A DNA stretch of 64,000 nucleotides from Pedobacter sp. ok626 (GCF_900100435.1 NZ_FNEX01000015.1:124001-188000); one strand, 5' to 3'. Positions 44,367 through 52,455 are shown, numbered from the stretch's first letter. Translations and numbers: made by a program. The notes: generated by a model not told the origin, from the letters alone.

Positions 44367-44893
44367 TTTCGGTCTCCTTTCTTAGTCCAGTTAGCAAAGC
44401 GGTGTATGCTTCTCACATGCCTCATCCGGCGACATACCGCATCTCCTTCCCTACTACCATTTACATTAGTATTCCCTTCAATTGAGTAAACCAAATCGTT
44501 GTGAACACGTTCAACAATTCCGCAATGCCCCACCCGCTTTAGATGCTCAAAGTATATCCCCAACACCATTCCAGCCACCGGATTCTTGGCAATCCGATCA
44601 GTGGGAAAAAGCGAAGGACTCCAGGCCGTGCGCGGTTGCGAATAGCCCGCCTGACCAAAGCACCATGACACAAACGAAGCACACCATGGTACTTTTTTAA
44701 GGCCAACATACGCGTTGTACTGGTCCACCCGCGTGCCAGCATTCTCCCCAGCTTCACGAACGCCAATTTCCTTTTTAGCTGTTTCGATGATAATTTTTGC
44801 CCCTCCATCAGCTACACGATTGCGGTCAAAACCCCAACTGCTGCCAACAAAAGCAAAGCAAAAGAAGCCCAATAAAATCCTAATTGCTGCCAT
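44363..44893 (-). CDS. CHAP/amidase-type endolysin with N-terminal signal
   Basis: 176 residues. Hydrophobic N-terminus (about 3-20, IRILLGFFCFAFVGSSWG), then a cysteine-histidine hydrolase domain: ETAKKEIGVREAGENAGTRV, catalytic Cys in VPWCASFVSWCFGQ, catalytic His in VGHCGIVE, then YSIEGNTN. This is the CHAP-like family used by phage endolysins to cut peptidoglycan cross-links. The signal peptide means it could reach the periplasm by Sec. Its first 82 bases overlap the preceding holin-like gene in another frame, a compaction typical of lysis cassettes. Confidence 0.78.
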   Translation of the reverse strand: MAAIRILLGFFCFAFVGSSWGFDRNRVADGGAKIIIETAKKEIGVREAGENAGTRVDQYNAYVGLKKVPWCASFVSWCFGQAGYSQPRTAWSPSLFPTDRIAKNPVAGMVLGIYFEHLKRVGHCGIVERVHNDLVYSIEGNTNVNGSREGDAVCRRMRHVRSIHRFANWTKKGDRK

Positions 44894-45180
44894 AATCCTA
44901 ATTTTTTAAAAGATAAAACCATCTCAGTTAACAAAGGCAGTCCCAGCCTCATCCAAAACCTTTGCAGCAGCCACCAGCTTAAGCCTGTCACCATCAAAAA
45001 ACAGATCAAGCTCATTAAGATTAGCAACCAGATATTTGGATCAATAAAACCCATCGTAGGGTCCCAACTCATGATCAAGCCCTGCAACAACGGCCAGGTT
45101 AATAAGAGTACTCCGAATAATAGATAAGGTGTATAGTTTCTACCAGAAACATCATCCTTTGATATTTTTAAGGTATTCAT
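44812..45180 (-). CDS. candidate holin (three-helix small membrane protein)
   Basis: 122 residues with three membrane segments (about 19-37, YLLFGVLLLTWPLLQG; 49-70, IWLLILMSLICFLMVTGLSW; 98-120, FYWASFALLLLAAVGVLTAI) joined by short loops. This size and topology fit class I holins, which open the inner membrane. It sits directly before the endolysin and overlaps it. No sequence family is recognised, so the call depends on topology and gene order. Confidence 0.55.
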   Translation of the reverse strand: MNTLKISKDDVSGRNYTPYLLFGVLLLTWPLLQGLIMSWDPTMGFIDPNIWLLILMSLICFLMVTGLSWWLLQRFWMRLGLPLLTEMVLSFKKLGLWQQLGFYWASFALLLLAAVGVLTAIV

Positions 45181-45240
45181 GATATCTTGTTTTTACGTAT
45201 GATTAGAAAATAGGGAGGCCGTTTCCGCCCCCCCATTAAT

Positions 45241-45897
45241 TTACATAGCAACGATCTGGATCTTTCCTACATACTGACTGTTGGATACCAGTCCTTTTTT
45301 CAGTGTCGAACTGAAGTTGATGTAGCAATGAACATAATCTTCACCAAATTCCAGGGGCAATTGCAATTTAAATACCTCTGCAGAACGTGGTGCAGCATTC
45401 ATTAGACTAACAAACTGTTTCTTTGCAGGGTTGTACACCAGCAAATTGGCCATATCTGTCGCATCTCTATATTTGAGATTGGTACTACCTACATTTGTCC
45501 ATTCAAAATCCACTTTCCCTTCCACAGTAGCGGCCAACCTCATAGTAGCAGGCAACTCCAATTTACCGCGAGCAAATTTCACCTTTGTGTAATCCATCTC
45601 GATATCTGATCCAACAGTTGTAATGGCTTCTTTTAAATGATAGGCTACGGCCTCATTCATTGGCGAGTTTGAAGCAGATCGGTTACTATAGAATATTTCG
45701 ATTAAATCACTAAATGAACTTAAAAAACTGATCACCAAAGCAAACCTGGATCGTTGAATGATCTGCGCCGGAGAAGCTGGCTTACCGCTAGCACGTGGTA
45801 AAGCCCTGATTACATTTAAATCTCTCCAAAAAGCACCTACAACTGTTCCCGTTTTTTTTCTGAATCCACCAAGGATTCCTTGTTTAATAATTCCCAT
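45241..45897 (-). CDS. DUF6266 protein, copy B
   Basis: 218 residues without signal peptide. The basic glycine-rich start GILGGFRKKTGTVVGAFWRD and the following ALPRASGKPASPAQIIQR are the conserved N-terminus of DUF6266; the remainder is beta-rich and ends with SNSQYVGKIQIVAM, the same closing motif as copy A (SEYLGRVVAI). The family is common in Sphingobacteriaceae and has no known function. It precedes the holin-like gene by 60 bases. About 25-30 percent similar to copy A by eye. Confidence 0.82.
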   Translation of the reverse strand: MGIIKQGILGGFRKKTGTVVGAFWRDLNVIRALPRASGKPASPAQIIQRSRFALVISFLSSFSDLIEIFYSNRSASNSPMNEAVAYHLKEAITTVGSDIEMDYTKVKFARGKLELPATMRLAATVEGKVDFEWTNVGSTNLKYRDATDMANLLVYNPAKKQFVSLMNAAPRSAEVFKLQLPLEFGEDYVHCYINFSSTLKKGLVSNSQYVGKIQIVAM

Positions 45898-46112
45898 GTT
45901 TTTAAAAATTAAAAGGTTTAAAAATCTGTTATATGTTGTCCGTAATCAGCAGTCCTGCAGTACTGTTATTCCTACGACAACAAGACAAAGAGACACAATC
46001 CCCCTAACCTGTGGTAGTCCCACTATGTATGGTACATTTAAGGTAAATTGGCCTAAAAACTGCATTTAATGATGCAACAGGCATCCATTCTTTTATTGTA
46101 TTTTTATTGATT

Positions 46113-46769
46113 TTAACTCAAATGGAACTCTTCATCCAAAAATTTCAACATTTTTAGCAGTAATGTTCTTGTAGTTTGGGCTGTAGTTTGCACCACTTGT
46201 TTGTAGCGTGTGGTTAGTCCATTTACCGAAATGTATCCCTCTCCAACACCTGGTGTTGTAAAATTTTTAGATAAGGATACAAGCAAATGTGCTACCGGAC
46301 CGGCATCTAATCCCCCTGCTTTATTTAACAACTTAAATAAGTACGCCAGCACATCTACAGAAAACAGCACCCTAATCCTAGTACCTGGCTCGCAACTATT
46401 TTTCCTTGTCCAGCCTTCATTTTGAAGGTTAAAAAAACTGGCATACCGGCTTTCAATATGAACCAATATTTCCTCGAAGCTCTTATCGGCTAACCGATAA
46501 AGTTCTGCTGCTATGCTGGGCTGCCTTTTATATTTAAAAAGTATATCTATCAAATGAACACAATCGTATTGCACCTGCTTTAGGTGTCGTTCTAGCAAGC
46601 GATTATCGAGGCTCCCGAGCATTTCATCCTGCATAGATTTAAATACCTGCTCCTTTAACAATGGCAGCTCAGCAAGCCAGTAATCAACTCGTTGTTTATC
46701 CATATTAAAATAAGCCGGATCAAGTTCTTTCAACACCAGTGTTCTCAGTAAAGTTAATTGTGCGTTCAT
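46113..46769 (-). CDS. helical hypothetical protein between the DUF6266 genes
   Basis: 218 residues, largely alpha-helical and soluble (LTLLRTLVLKELDPAYF; LLERHLKQVQYDCVHLIDIL; TTQTTRTLLLKMLKFLDEE-like end). Its ATG overlaps the stop of DUF6266 copy A by four bases, so the two are translationally coupled and probably act together. No signal peptide and no recognised domain. Confidence 0.65.
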   Translation of the reverse strand: MNAQLTLLRTLVLKELDPAYFNMDKQRVDYWLAELPLLKEQVFKSMQDEMLGSLDNRLLERHLKQVQYDCVHLIDILFKYKRQPSIAAELYRLADKSFEEILVHIESRYASFFNLQNEGWTRKNSCEPGTRIRVLFSVDVLAYLFKLLNKAGGLDAGPVAHLLVSLSKNFTTPGVGEGYISVNGLTTRYKQVVQTTAQTTRTLLLKMLKFLDEEFHLS

Positions 46770-47413
46770 ATCGCCACCACCCTTCCCAGATATTCACTAT
46801 TGGCTACTTTTTTACCATTCAAGGAGATCAAACTTACATAGACATCAAGGCTTCTACCTATCAATTTAGGATTCAGCTTTAAGCTACATTTCAGATCAGC
46901 TCTTCTTACACCACCAATAAAACCATCTACAATTTTAAGTTCACGATTATATACAGTGAGGATCAACAGGTCGTCTAAAGAAGAATCATCATTGTAATTT
47001 TGCAGCCAGGTCAGCTCCAGCTCTTCTGTATTGGCAGAAAACTGCACCTCTGCATTAAACAATCCAGGTAGATAGCCCTTGCTGAGCACTACTTTGCTGT
47101 AATCTATACTTAAATCAGGATAGACACCCACAATAGCCAATTTGTAATTTATAGAGAAGGCAGCATTGATTTCAGTTTTATCCTTCGCATGATTTTTAAA
47201 ACCAACAGTTACATATGAATAAAAGGGGACTAACCATTCTTGCATGAATTTAAATTTTTCTCTAGAAGCTATTTGTGCTTGCGTAGCTAGTTTACTATTT
47301 TTTGTTAGGTCGGGCAGTACCCGCAGGTAAGGAACGTTTTTCCAGGTTGCTCCAACCAGATTACCCAATTTCCCGTGTATTGGTCCAAATATTCCATTTC
47401 TAATTCTTGCCAT
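46766..47413 (-). CDS. DUF6266 protein, copy A
   Basis: 215 residues. The N-terminal block ARIRNGIFGPIHGKLGNLVG, then ATWKNVPYLRVLP, defines DUF6266; the rest is beta-rich and closes with NSEYLGRVVAI. There is no signal peptide or membrane segment. It is the first gene of the reverse-strand run that ends in the lysis-like genes, downstream (on this strand) of the 19-bp repeat array. A beta-sandwich structural or cargo protein is inferred. Confidence 0.82.
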   Translation of the reverse strand: MARIRNGIFGPIHGKLGNLVGATWKNVPYLRVLPDLTKNSKLATQAQIASREKFKFMQEWLVPFYSYVTVGFKNHAKDKTEINAAFSINYKLAIVGVYPDLSIDYSKVVLSKGYLPGLFNAEVQFSANTEELELTWLQNYNDDSSLDDLLILTVYNRELKIVDGFIGGVRRADLKCSLKLNPKLIGRSLDVYVSLISLNGKKVANSEYLGRVVAI

Positions 47414-47542
47414 GATTTCTATTTTTTAAATGTGAATTGATAATTTTTTTCGATTTTTTTTCAGGCCCTTTGCGAGCCGGATAGCACTGCTTAATATGCC
47501 TTTACTACTCCTCGTCTGGGGGAGCTCTTTCAATTGGGTTTT

Positions 47543-47571
47543 TCCGAACAAGGTCCGAACCAGGTCCGAAC
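47543..47571. repeat. short tandem TCCGAAC repeat
   Basis: TCCGAAC occurs three times at about 10-base spacing (47543, 47554, 47565). It lies in a 60-codon reverse frame (47505-47687) with sequence FGPGSDLVRK that I recall as a recurrent interspersed motif in Sphingobacteriaceae genomes, so I treat the frame as a repeat and not a gene. Confidence 0.5.
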
Positions 47572-47718
47572 GAAAGCCGACTTAATAACGACTTTGTAAA
47601 GAGCCAGAACACCGCCATCCTATAAGGGTAATACAGACCCGAAAATGATCCTAAAAATTTGCTGAAGGTTTGTGTTTTTGTTTTCATAAACTAAATGTAA
47701 TGCGAATAAAAATAGTGC

Positions 47719-47785
47719 TTGTCGCGATATGACGCATTTGTCGCGAAATGACGCATTTGTACGCATTTGTCATAAAATGACGTAT
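47719..47785. promoter_or_regulatory. array of 19-bp dyad repeats
   Basis: Three 19-bp units, starting TTGTCGCGATATGACGCAT (47719), TTGTCGCGAAATGACGCAT (47738) and TTGTCATAAAATGACGTAT (47767), with a 10-bp partial unit TTGTACGCAT (47757) between the last two. Each unit is itself a dyad (GTCAT-AAA-ATGAC in the third). The array lies between the reverse DUF6266 unit and the forward HTH-like gene and is a likely operator or iteron set. Confidence 0.7.
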
Positions 47786-47829
47786 CTCTACATATTTTTA
47801 TCTTCTTAGTAAAAAAATATACATATATT

Positions 47830-47892
47830 GGGAGCTTAATCAACCTTATCTTTAACCACCTGCCAGTAAGGTTCCATAAAGGCTCCCGCCTT
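47830..47892 (+). promoter_or_regulatory. nested stem-loop leader with T run before the HTH-like gene
   Basis: GGGAGC (47830-47835) pairs with GCTCCC (47882-47887), and inside it AACCTTA (47842-47848) pairs with TAAGGTT (47867-47873). A GCCTTTTT run follows. It may attenuate the gene starting at 47936. Confidence 0.5.
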
Positions 47893-47935
47893 TTTGCTAG
47901 CGCCACTTGATCTGTTGCGGTATAACCACCATGAT

Positions 47936-48118
47936 ATGGAAAGAATATGCGTTTATCCGAAAGATGTCTGTAAAGCTACTGGACATGGCGAGCGACAAGC
48001 TCAACGTCTGTTAAAAAAAATCAGAATTGCGCTCAATAAAGAGAAAGATCAGTTCATTACGAAAAAAGAATTTTGCGACTTCACTGGTATTGACCCGGAT
48101 CTGATGGATCTGGATTAA
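47936..48118 (+). CDS. small helix-turn-helix-like protein
   Basis: 60 residues from ATG 47936, chosen over TTG 47894 because the upstream part belongs to the leader stem-loop. The sequence MERICVYPKDVCKATGHGER and FITKKEFCDFTGIDPDLMDL resembles small excisionase/MerR-like winged helices, in which a short helical unit reads DNA. It is divergent from the DUF6266 and lysis genes across the 19-bp array, so it is a good candidate for the protein that binds it. Confidence 0.6.
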   Translation: MERICVYPKDVCKATGHGERQAQRLLKKIRIALNKEKDQFITKKEFCDFTGIDPDLMDLD

Positions 48119-48131
48119 CATTCATCTCCAA

Positions 48132-48164
48132 TGACGCAGATCACATTTTTTATGGGCTGCGTCA
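48132..48164. promoter_or_regulatory. dyad sharing the TGACGCA core of the 19-bp array
   Basis: TGACGCAG (48132-48139) and CTGCGTCA (48157-48164) are perfectly complementary. The half-site TGACGCA also occurs in the repeats at 47719-47756. It lies between the HTH-like gene and the AraC gene, so it may be another operator or a terminator. Confidence 0.5.
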
Positions 48165-48193
48165 ATTAAAAAAAATAAAAAATAACGTCCTCT

Positions 48194-49186
48194 ATGCAAT
48201 CGCACCTTATACTTAATTTGGTGACTGCCGTTACTGAAAATATCAGCGCAAGTCACTTACCCCATTTTTGTACCTGGCCCATTCAATATGCGCTCCCTCA
48301 TTTAATTACCGTTCCAGAAGGACAAATCCTGCGGCAGTCGCACAGCCATCACCTGGTACATATCGATCTGTTTGAGTATGTGTTAAACAAGGAAATCACC
48401 ATCAACTTTGCCCAAACCAACAGGAGTATTTTTATGCTTGCCATGTTTGAGGGGCAGTCCGCGTTGTACGATCAAAATGATAACTTAATTTCTGCAATAA
48501 ATGACAGCAGCTACCATTTCGGTTTTCATGGCGAAGGAGATTATCGAGCCAAATTAAAGCAAGGTGTCCATAAATTTTTACTTTTAACCTTACGGCCCGA
48601 ATGGTTTCTACATGAAACTAAAAACTTGCATCAATTTAAAACACTGATTGCCAATTATACAGCTAAAAAGAAATGTGCGTTTGCACTTCCCTACTGTCGG
48701 CTTAGCAGAAAGATCAATGAGAACCTGAAGAAAATGCTTTTACTAAAAAAAATAAACGAGGATAGTCTTTATACGACGATAAAGAGCGTTTTAACCGAGC
48801 TTATGGATCAATACCACAATATGCTCCTAGAGTGCAATTATACGACCAGAACTTTCCATGAAGCTAAGGCTTTGGCCATCAAAAATTTTATTCAGGATAA
48901 TTATAAAGACACCATAGTCGATAGCATTCCAAAAATGGCCAGGCACTTCGGCGTGTCTGAAACAATTTTTGAACAATTAGCTAAAGTAGCCTTTGGCAAG
49001 TCCTTTCATGCACAGGTAATCGCATTAAGAATGGAGTATAGCTTACATCTCTTGACCTCTACAAAAAAGACTATTCGTGAAATTGCACAGCTGTCAGGAT
49101 ACAACGACCCATACTATTTTAGCCGTGCTTTTAAAAGGCATTTCCAAAAAAGTCCAAACCATTTACGGAATGCTATAACAAAATAA
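48194..49186 (+). CDS. AraC-family transcriptional regulator
   Basis: 330 residues: an N-terminal sensing domain (about 1-215) and an AraC DNA-binding domain (about 228-326) with two HTH units (IPKMARHFGVSETIFEQLAK and IREIAQLSGYNDPYYFSRAF, then KRHFQKSPNHLR). It is soluble, unlike the membrane AraC at 30121. Neighbours suggest control of the DUF6266/lysis group or of itself. A 21-bp hairpin follows 11 bases after its stop. Confidence 0.85.
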   Translation: MQSHLILNLVTAVTENISASHLPHFCTWPIQYALPHLITVPEGQILRQSHSHHLVHIDLFEYVLNKEITINFAQTNRSIFMLAMFEGQSALYDQNDNLISAINDSSYHFGFHGEGDYRAKLKQGVHKFLLLTLRPEWFLHETKNLHQFKTLIANYTAKKKCAFALPYCRLSRKINENLKKMLLLKKINEDSLYTTIKSVLTELMDQYHNMLLECNYTTRTFHEAKALAIKNFIQDNYKDTIVDSIPKMARHFGVSETIFEQLAKVAFGKSFHAQVIALRMEYSLHLLTSTKKTIREIAQLSGYNDPYYFSRAFKRHFQKSPNHLRNAITK

Positions 49187-49197
49187 GTCAAAACAAC

Positions 49198-49257
49198 AAT
49201 GGACTTTTGGGCAAAAATAAGTTCGGTTTTTGGCGAATTTTTGCCCAAAAGTCCATT
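49198..49257 (+). repeat. long hairpin element, orientation 1 (also a terminator)
   Basis: The 21-bp arms 49198-49218 and 49237-49257 (AATGGACTTTTGGGCAAAAAT and its complement) are perfect, loop of 18 bases, followed by TTTCTA. The same element in inverted orientation is at 49883-49942. Confidence 0.8.
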
Positions 49258-49289
49258 TTTCTATTCATCTCGGTCCAGTATTTTTAACT

Positions 49290-49326
49290 AACCTCTTCTG
49301 GACGGCGCTAGTTGGAAAAGGTTTTA
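49290..49326. repeat. direct repeat beside the hairpin, left copy
   Basis: About 37 bp starting AACCTCTTCTGGACGGCGCT, repeated at 50009-50045 (AACCTCTTCTGGAAGGCGCT). Each copy has inverted ends (AACCTC... and ...AGGTTTT). Confidence 0.65.
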
Positions 49327-49698
49327 TTATGTAAGTTTAACTGTTAACTCCTCACCAATAACCAAAAAATGATAATTCTGTAGTTGATGGACGTAATTAG
49401 CCTCAGCCGCATCCATACCTTCTTCAGCAACTGAAGCCCCACCACAGCTATAAAGTTTGACCGTTTGATACTCATCTATATCGTAACGAACAATATCGTA
49501 TGAAGTATCTGGGTTTTTGACTAATCCAAACTTAATAAGCCATTCTTCGGTTAGTGGGATAGGCTGAAAATAACCTTCATACGGTATGTCATTAATTTTT
49601 TCTGACGAGCCTCTTACAGCGGCCAGCGCTCTCACCTCATCAATATTACCATCCTTGTCCTGAATATAATTCCCTATTCTTAATTCATTTATTTTCAT
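49327..49698 (-). CDS. hypothetical protein of the phage/plasmid-associated MKINELRIGN type
   Basis: 123 residues. The start MKINELRIGNYIQDKDGNID and the middle PIPLTEEWLIKFGL are a recurrent pattern in small proteins of Bacteroidota phages and mobile elements; function unknown. No signal peptide or membrane segment. The gene is enclosed by two inverted hairpin elements and two direct repeats, as if carried in by a small element. Confidence 0.65.
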   Translation of the reverse strand: MKINELRIGNYIQDKDGNIDEVRALAAVRGSSEKINDIPYEGYFQPIPLTEEWLIKFGLVKNPDTSYDIVRYDIDEYQTVKLYSCGGASVAEEGMDAAEANYVHQLQNYHFLVIGEELTVKLT

Positions 49699-49882
49699 TT
49701 TTTAATTTTCTCTATTTGTGATATACACTTAAAGCGAAAATAGAAGATCAATACTGAAATAACAAGAGTTGAATAAAGTTTAGTAGAAAGCGCAGTTTTT
49801 CAACAAACCGTAATGAGTAGAAGCAGGTTAGCTGGATATTACTAATCAAGCTAATGGTATGAAGTAGTAACCTAAAAACAAC

Positions 49883-49942
49883 AATGAACTTTTGGGCTAA
49901 AATTCGCCAAAAATCGAACTTATTTTTGCCCAAAAGTCCATT
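49883..49942 (-). repeat. long hairpin element, orientation 2
   Basis: Arms 49883-49903 and 49922-49942 are complementary with two mismatches; the 18-base loop is the reverse complement (one mismatch) of the loop at 49219-49236, so the element is inverted relative to the first. Confidence 0.8.
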
Positions 49943-50008
49943 TTCCAAAAGGAGGTAATTGAGGACTTTTATATAAATAGGAGCTCGACTCTAATTTATC
50001 AAAAAGTA

Positions 50009-50045
50009 AACCTCTTCTGGAAGGCGCTAGCTGGAACAGGTTTTA
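50009..50045. repeat. direct repeat beside the hairpin, right copy
   Basis: Partner of 49290-49326, offset 719. Its end GGAACAGGTT also pairs with AACCTGTTC at 50063-50071, forming a terminator-like stem behind the sigma-factor run. Confidence 0.6.
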
Positions 50046-50140
50046 AAATATTGATTTTAGGCAACCTGTTCTATTCCTTGTTTAATGAACTTAATAGCTC
50101 TGTTAATTTGCTTTTTTAACTGTGTTTTCAGATACTTATT

Positions 50141-50695
50141 TTAAAATAATATAATCCTAATTTTTTCCCGAAAGATTTTCGTTGCATAATAAATCTGCTT
50201 TTTCACGGTCTTATCTGAAATATCCAACTTTTCGGCAATCTGTTTATGGGAAAGGCCTTCGCCTCTACTCATTTCAAATACCGTTCTCATTTTGACTGGA
50301 AGGGCAGCTAATTCTTGTTCGAACAATTGTAGCAGTTCATTTTCGACCATAATGCTATCCTGACTTCGGACACCGCTTTCCAGGTAATAGGATAAAGATG
50401 TTGTATACTTAGTGATAACTTTTTGATGAGCCATAAAATGGAGGATCTGATTGCGCATGGTGCCATACAAATAGCCATCAAGTCTGAATACATTTAAGCT
50501 TTCCCTTTTATACCAAATGTTTGTGAAAAGCTCCTGCACAACATCACTTGCTTCTTCTTCATCATTAAGCATCTTTTTGGCGTGGCAGAACAATTTTCCC
50601 CAGTATCGATCATAAATAACGGAAAAAGCTTTTCGATCTCCTCTTTTCAAATAAGAGACAAGTTCAACATCAGCTAGTTTTTTGTAATTATTCAT
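50141..50695 (-). CDS. ECF sigma factor E of the five-sigma cluster
   Basis: 184 residues: region 2 (FSVIYDRYWGKLFCHAKKM; EASDVVQELFTNIWYKRE) and region 4 (LPVKMRTVFEMSRGEGLSHK; HTH ISDKTVKKQIYYATKIF). It is the last gene of the run and overlaps the preceding sigma gene by eight bases. No FecR or SusC follows it. Function as a sigma factor is clear, its regulon unknown. Confidence 0.9.
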   Translation of the reverse strand: MNNYKKLADVELVSYLKRGDRKAFSVIYDRYWGKLFCHAKKMLNDEEEASDVVQELFTNIWYKRESLNVFRLDGYLYGTMRNQILHFMAHQKVITKYTTSLSYYLESGVRSQDSIMVENELLQLFEQELAALPVKMRTVFEMSRGEGLSHKQIAEKLDISDKTVKKQIYYATKIFREKIRIILF

Positions 50696-51251
50696 ATGAT
50701 TTATCTAGCTCCAACTTTCCTCTCAAAATTCTTAATGCACGTTGAAGGTTTGTTTTTACTGTATTTTCTGGCATATCCAAGTGCTCCGAAATTTCTTGCC
50801 GATTCATAGCCTTCTTTCGACTCAATTCAAATACAACACGCATTTTTTCGGGCAAAGCAGCTATCTCTCTTTCAATTCTTGCATTTAAATAATTGTGACG
50901 AACCAGATGATCTGTTGAATTTTGTCTTTGATCAAGGCACCTCTGAAAGTCTTCGACATATTTTTGTCTAACTTTCTGATGTTTGTAATGATCTACAATC
51001 CGGTTCTTAATTACAGTATATAAAAAGGCAATTAATTCGCCTGGAATATTAATCGTGTCACGCTTTTCCCATATATAGGCAAATGCATCATAGATCAAAT
51101 CTTTTGACACTTCCTTGTCATTTAAACGCCTGCAGGTAAATGAAAACAATAAGATATAATAGCGATTAAAAATCTCGATGAAGGCAGCATCGTCAGATTC
51201 TCTCATCAAATCCACTAACTGCACATCAGGAAAATTACTGTAAGTATTCAT
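50688..51251 (-). CDS. ECF sigma factor D of the cluster
   Basis: 187 residues: region 2 (FIEIFNRYYILLFSFTCRRL; KDLIYDAFAYIWEKRD) and region 4 (LPEKMRVVFELSRKKAMNRQ; HTH MPENTVKTNLQRALRIL). The usual DLVQE-like stretch is altered to DLIYDAF, making it the most divergent of the five in the -10 recognition region. It overlaps gene E by eight bases. Confidence 0.9.
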   Translation of the reverse strand: MNTYSNFPDVQLVDLMRESDDAAFIEIFNRYYILLFSFTCRRLNDKEVSKDLIYDAFAYIWEKRDTINIPGELIAFLYTVIKNRIVDHYKHQKVRQKYVEDFQRCLDQRQNSTDHLVRHNYLNARIEREIAALPEKMRVVFELSRKKAMNRQEISEHLDMPENTVKTNLQRALRILRGKLELDKSYE

Positions 51252-51304
51252 ATTTATATTAGCTTGATTATTGCTTTATTTCGGTCAGTTTTTTGTTGCT
51301 GGTA

Positions 51305-51856
51305 TTAATATTTAAATCGCTCTCGAAGAATTTTCAATCCGATCTTCGCATAAGTTCTGACAGATTGCTTAGTTAAATTAAGCTCATCTGAAATTTCTTG
51401 ATAGGTTTTGTTCGCTTGCCTGCTTCTTAGAAAAACCTCACGAACTCTCTTTGGCAGTAGGTTCACTTCTTTTTCTATCCTAGCCGCCAATTCTTTTTCC
51501 CTTATTAAGTGGTCAGTCATAATGCTATCGTGCTCCATCATATTCGCGATAGATTGCATGTACCTTTCCTCGACCTCCCTGTGAACCATCCGATTAACCA
51601 TTTTATTACGCACCGCTCGATACAAATAAGGTGATAAGGCTGGAATTTCCAGATCTTCCCTCTTTAACCATACATCGGTAAAAAGTTCCTGTAGGATATC
51701 CTTAGCCTCATCTTCATCCCTCAAGCGTTTGTATACAAAGGCCTGGAGTATTCCAAAAAATCTTTTATATATTTCAGAATAAGCTAATTGATCTCCTTTT
51801 TTTAAAAGCATAACAAGTTCAGTATCGGGTACCAAACGGTATTCGACTATATTCAT
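51305..51856 (-). CDS. ECF sigma factor C of the cluster
   Basis: 183 residues: YSEIYKRFFGILQAFVYKRL, KDILQELFTDVWLKRE in region 2, LPKRVREVFLRSRQANKTYQ and HTH LTKQSVRTYAKIGLKIL in region 4. It is a close paralog of gene B (both start with xYxLxPDTEL and share DHLxREK), so the pair arose by tandem duplication. Confidence 0.9.
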   Translation of the reverse strand: MNIVEYRLVPDTELVMLLKKGDQLAYSEIYKRFFGILQAFVYKRLRDEDEAKDILQELFTDVWLKREDLEIPALSPYLYRAVRNKMVNRMVHREVEERYMQSIANMMEHDSIMTDHLIREKELAARIEKEVNLLPKRVREVFLRSRQANKTYQEISDELNLTKQSVRTYAKIGLKILRERFKY

Positions 51857-51893
51857 ATTAACTATTAAATAAGATTGTAAAGAGCCTAAAGAA

Positions 51894-52454
51894 TCAGAGA
51901 TTTAAGTTTAATCGTTCTCGAAGAATTTTAATTGCATTCTTAACCTGAGCCCTTACGGTCAGCTTTGATATGTTCAATTTATCAGCAATTTCAACGTAAG
52001 TCAAATTTACCTGTCGACTCAACAAGAATACTTCTTTCATTTTTTTTGGAAGTGCATCAACATTCCGCTCAATGATGGATGCAAGTTGCTTTTCTCGCAC
52101 CAGGTGATCAGTCATGACCATGTCCTGCTCATTTATAGATTCAATGGCATCTACATAACGTTTTTGGGTAGCATTACGTTCTATAAAATTGAGCATTTTA
52201 TAACGTACAGCAGCATACAAATAGGATGACGCCTTAGTTGTAATTTCAATAGTTTCTCTTTTAACCCACAGGTCAACAAAGAGTTCTTGCAAAATATCTT
52301 TTGCATCATCAGTATCGCCTACCCGCCTTTTTATAAAAACAAATAGTATACCACCAAATCTTTGATAGATCTCGGAAAATGCAACATTATCTCCCTCCTT
52401 TAAACGAATAAAGAGCTCGGTGTCAGGTAACAAATTATATTCGATCATAGTCAT
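51894..52454 (-). CDS. ECF sigma factor B of the cluster
   Basis: 186 residues: FSEIYQRFGGILFVFIKRRV, KDILQELFVDLWVKRE in region 2, LPKKMKEVFLLSRQVNLTYV and HTH ISKLTVRAQVKNAIKIL in region 4. It starts one base after the FecR stop, so FecR and this sigma are translated together although FecR genes normally follow their sigma gene. Confidence 0.9.
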   Translation of the reverse strand: MTMIEYNLLPDTELFIRLKEGDNVAFSEIYQRFGGILFVFIKRRVGDTDDAKDILQELFVDLWVKRETIEITTKASSYLYAAVRYKMLNFIERNATQKRYVDAIESINEQDMVMTDHLVREKQLASIIERNVDALPKKMKEVFLLSRQVNLTYVEIADKLNISKLTVRAQVKNAIKILRERLNLNL

Positions 52455-52455
52455 A

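Noticed and set aside
44539..44808. 89-residue frame overlapping the endolysin gene
   Set aside because: It is a frame-shifted shadow of the CHAP domain with no start-site or topology support, unlike the holin-like frame at 44812-45180.
47505..47687. 60-residue reverse frame with FGPGSDLVRK
   Set aside because: It coincides with a short tandem repeat (TCCGAAC three times) and lacks domain or signal features; treated as repeat sequence.
47719..47785. possible CRISPR array
   Set aside because: Repeats are adjacent 19-bp dyads with no spacers, and no cas gene is nearby. No CRISPR array was seen anywhere in the window.
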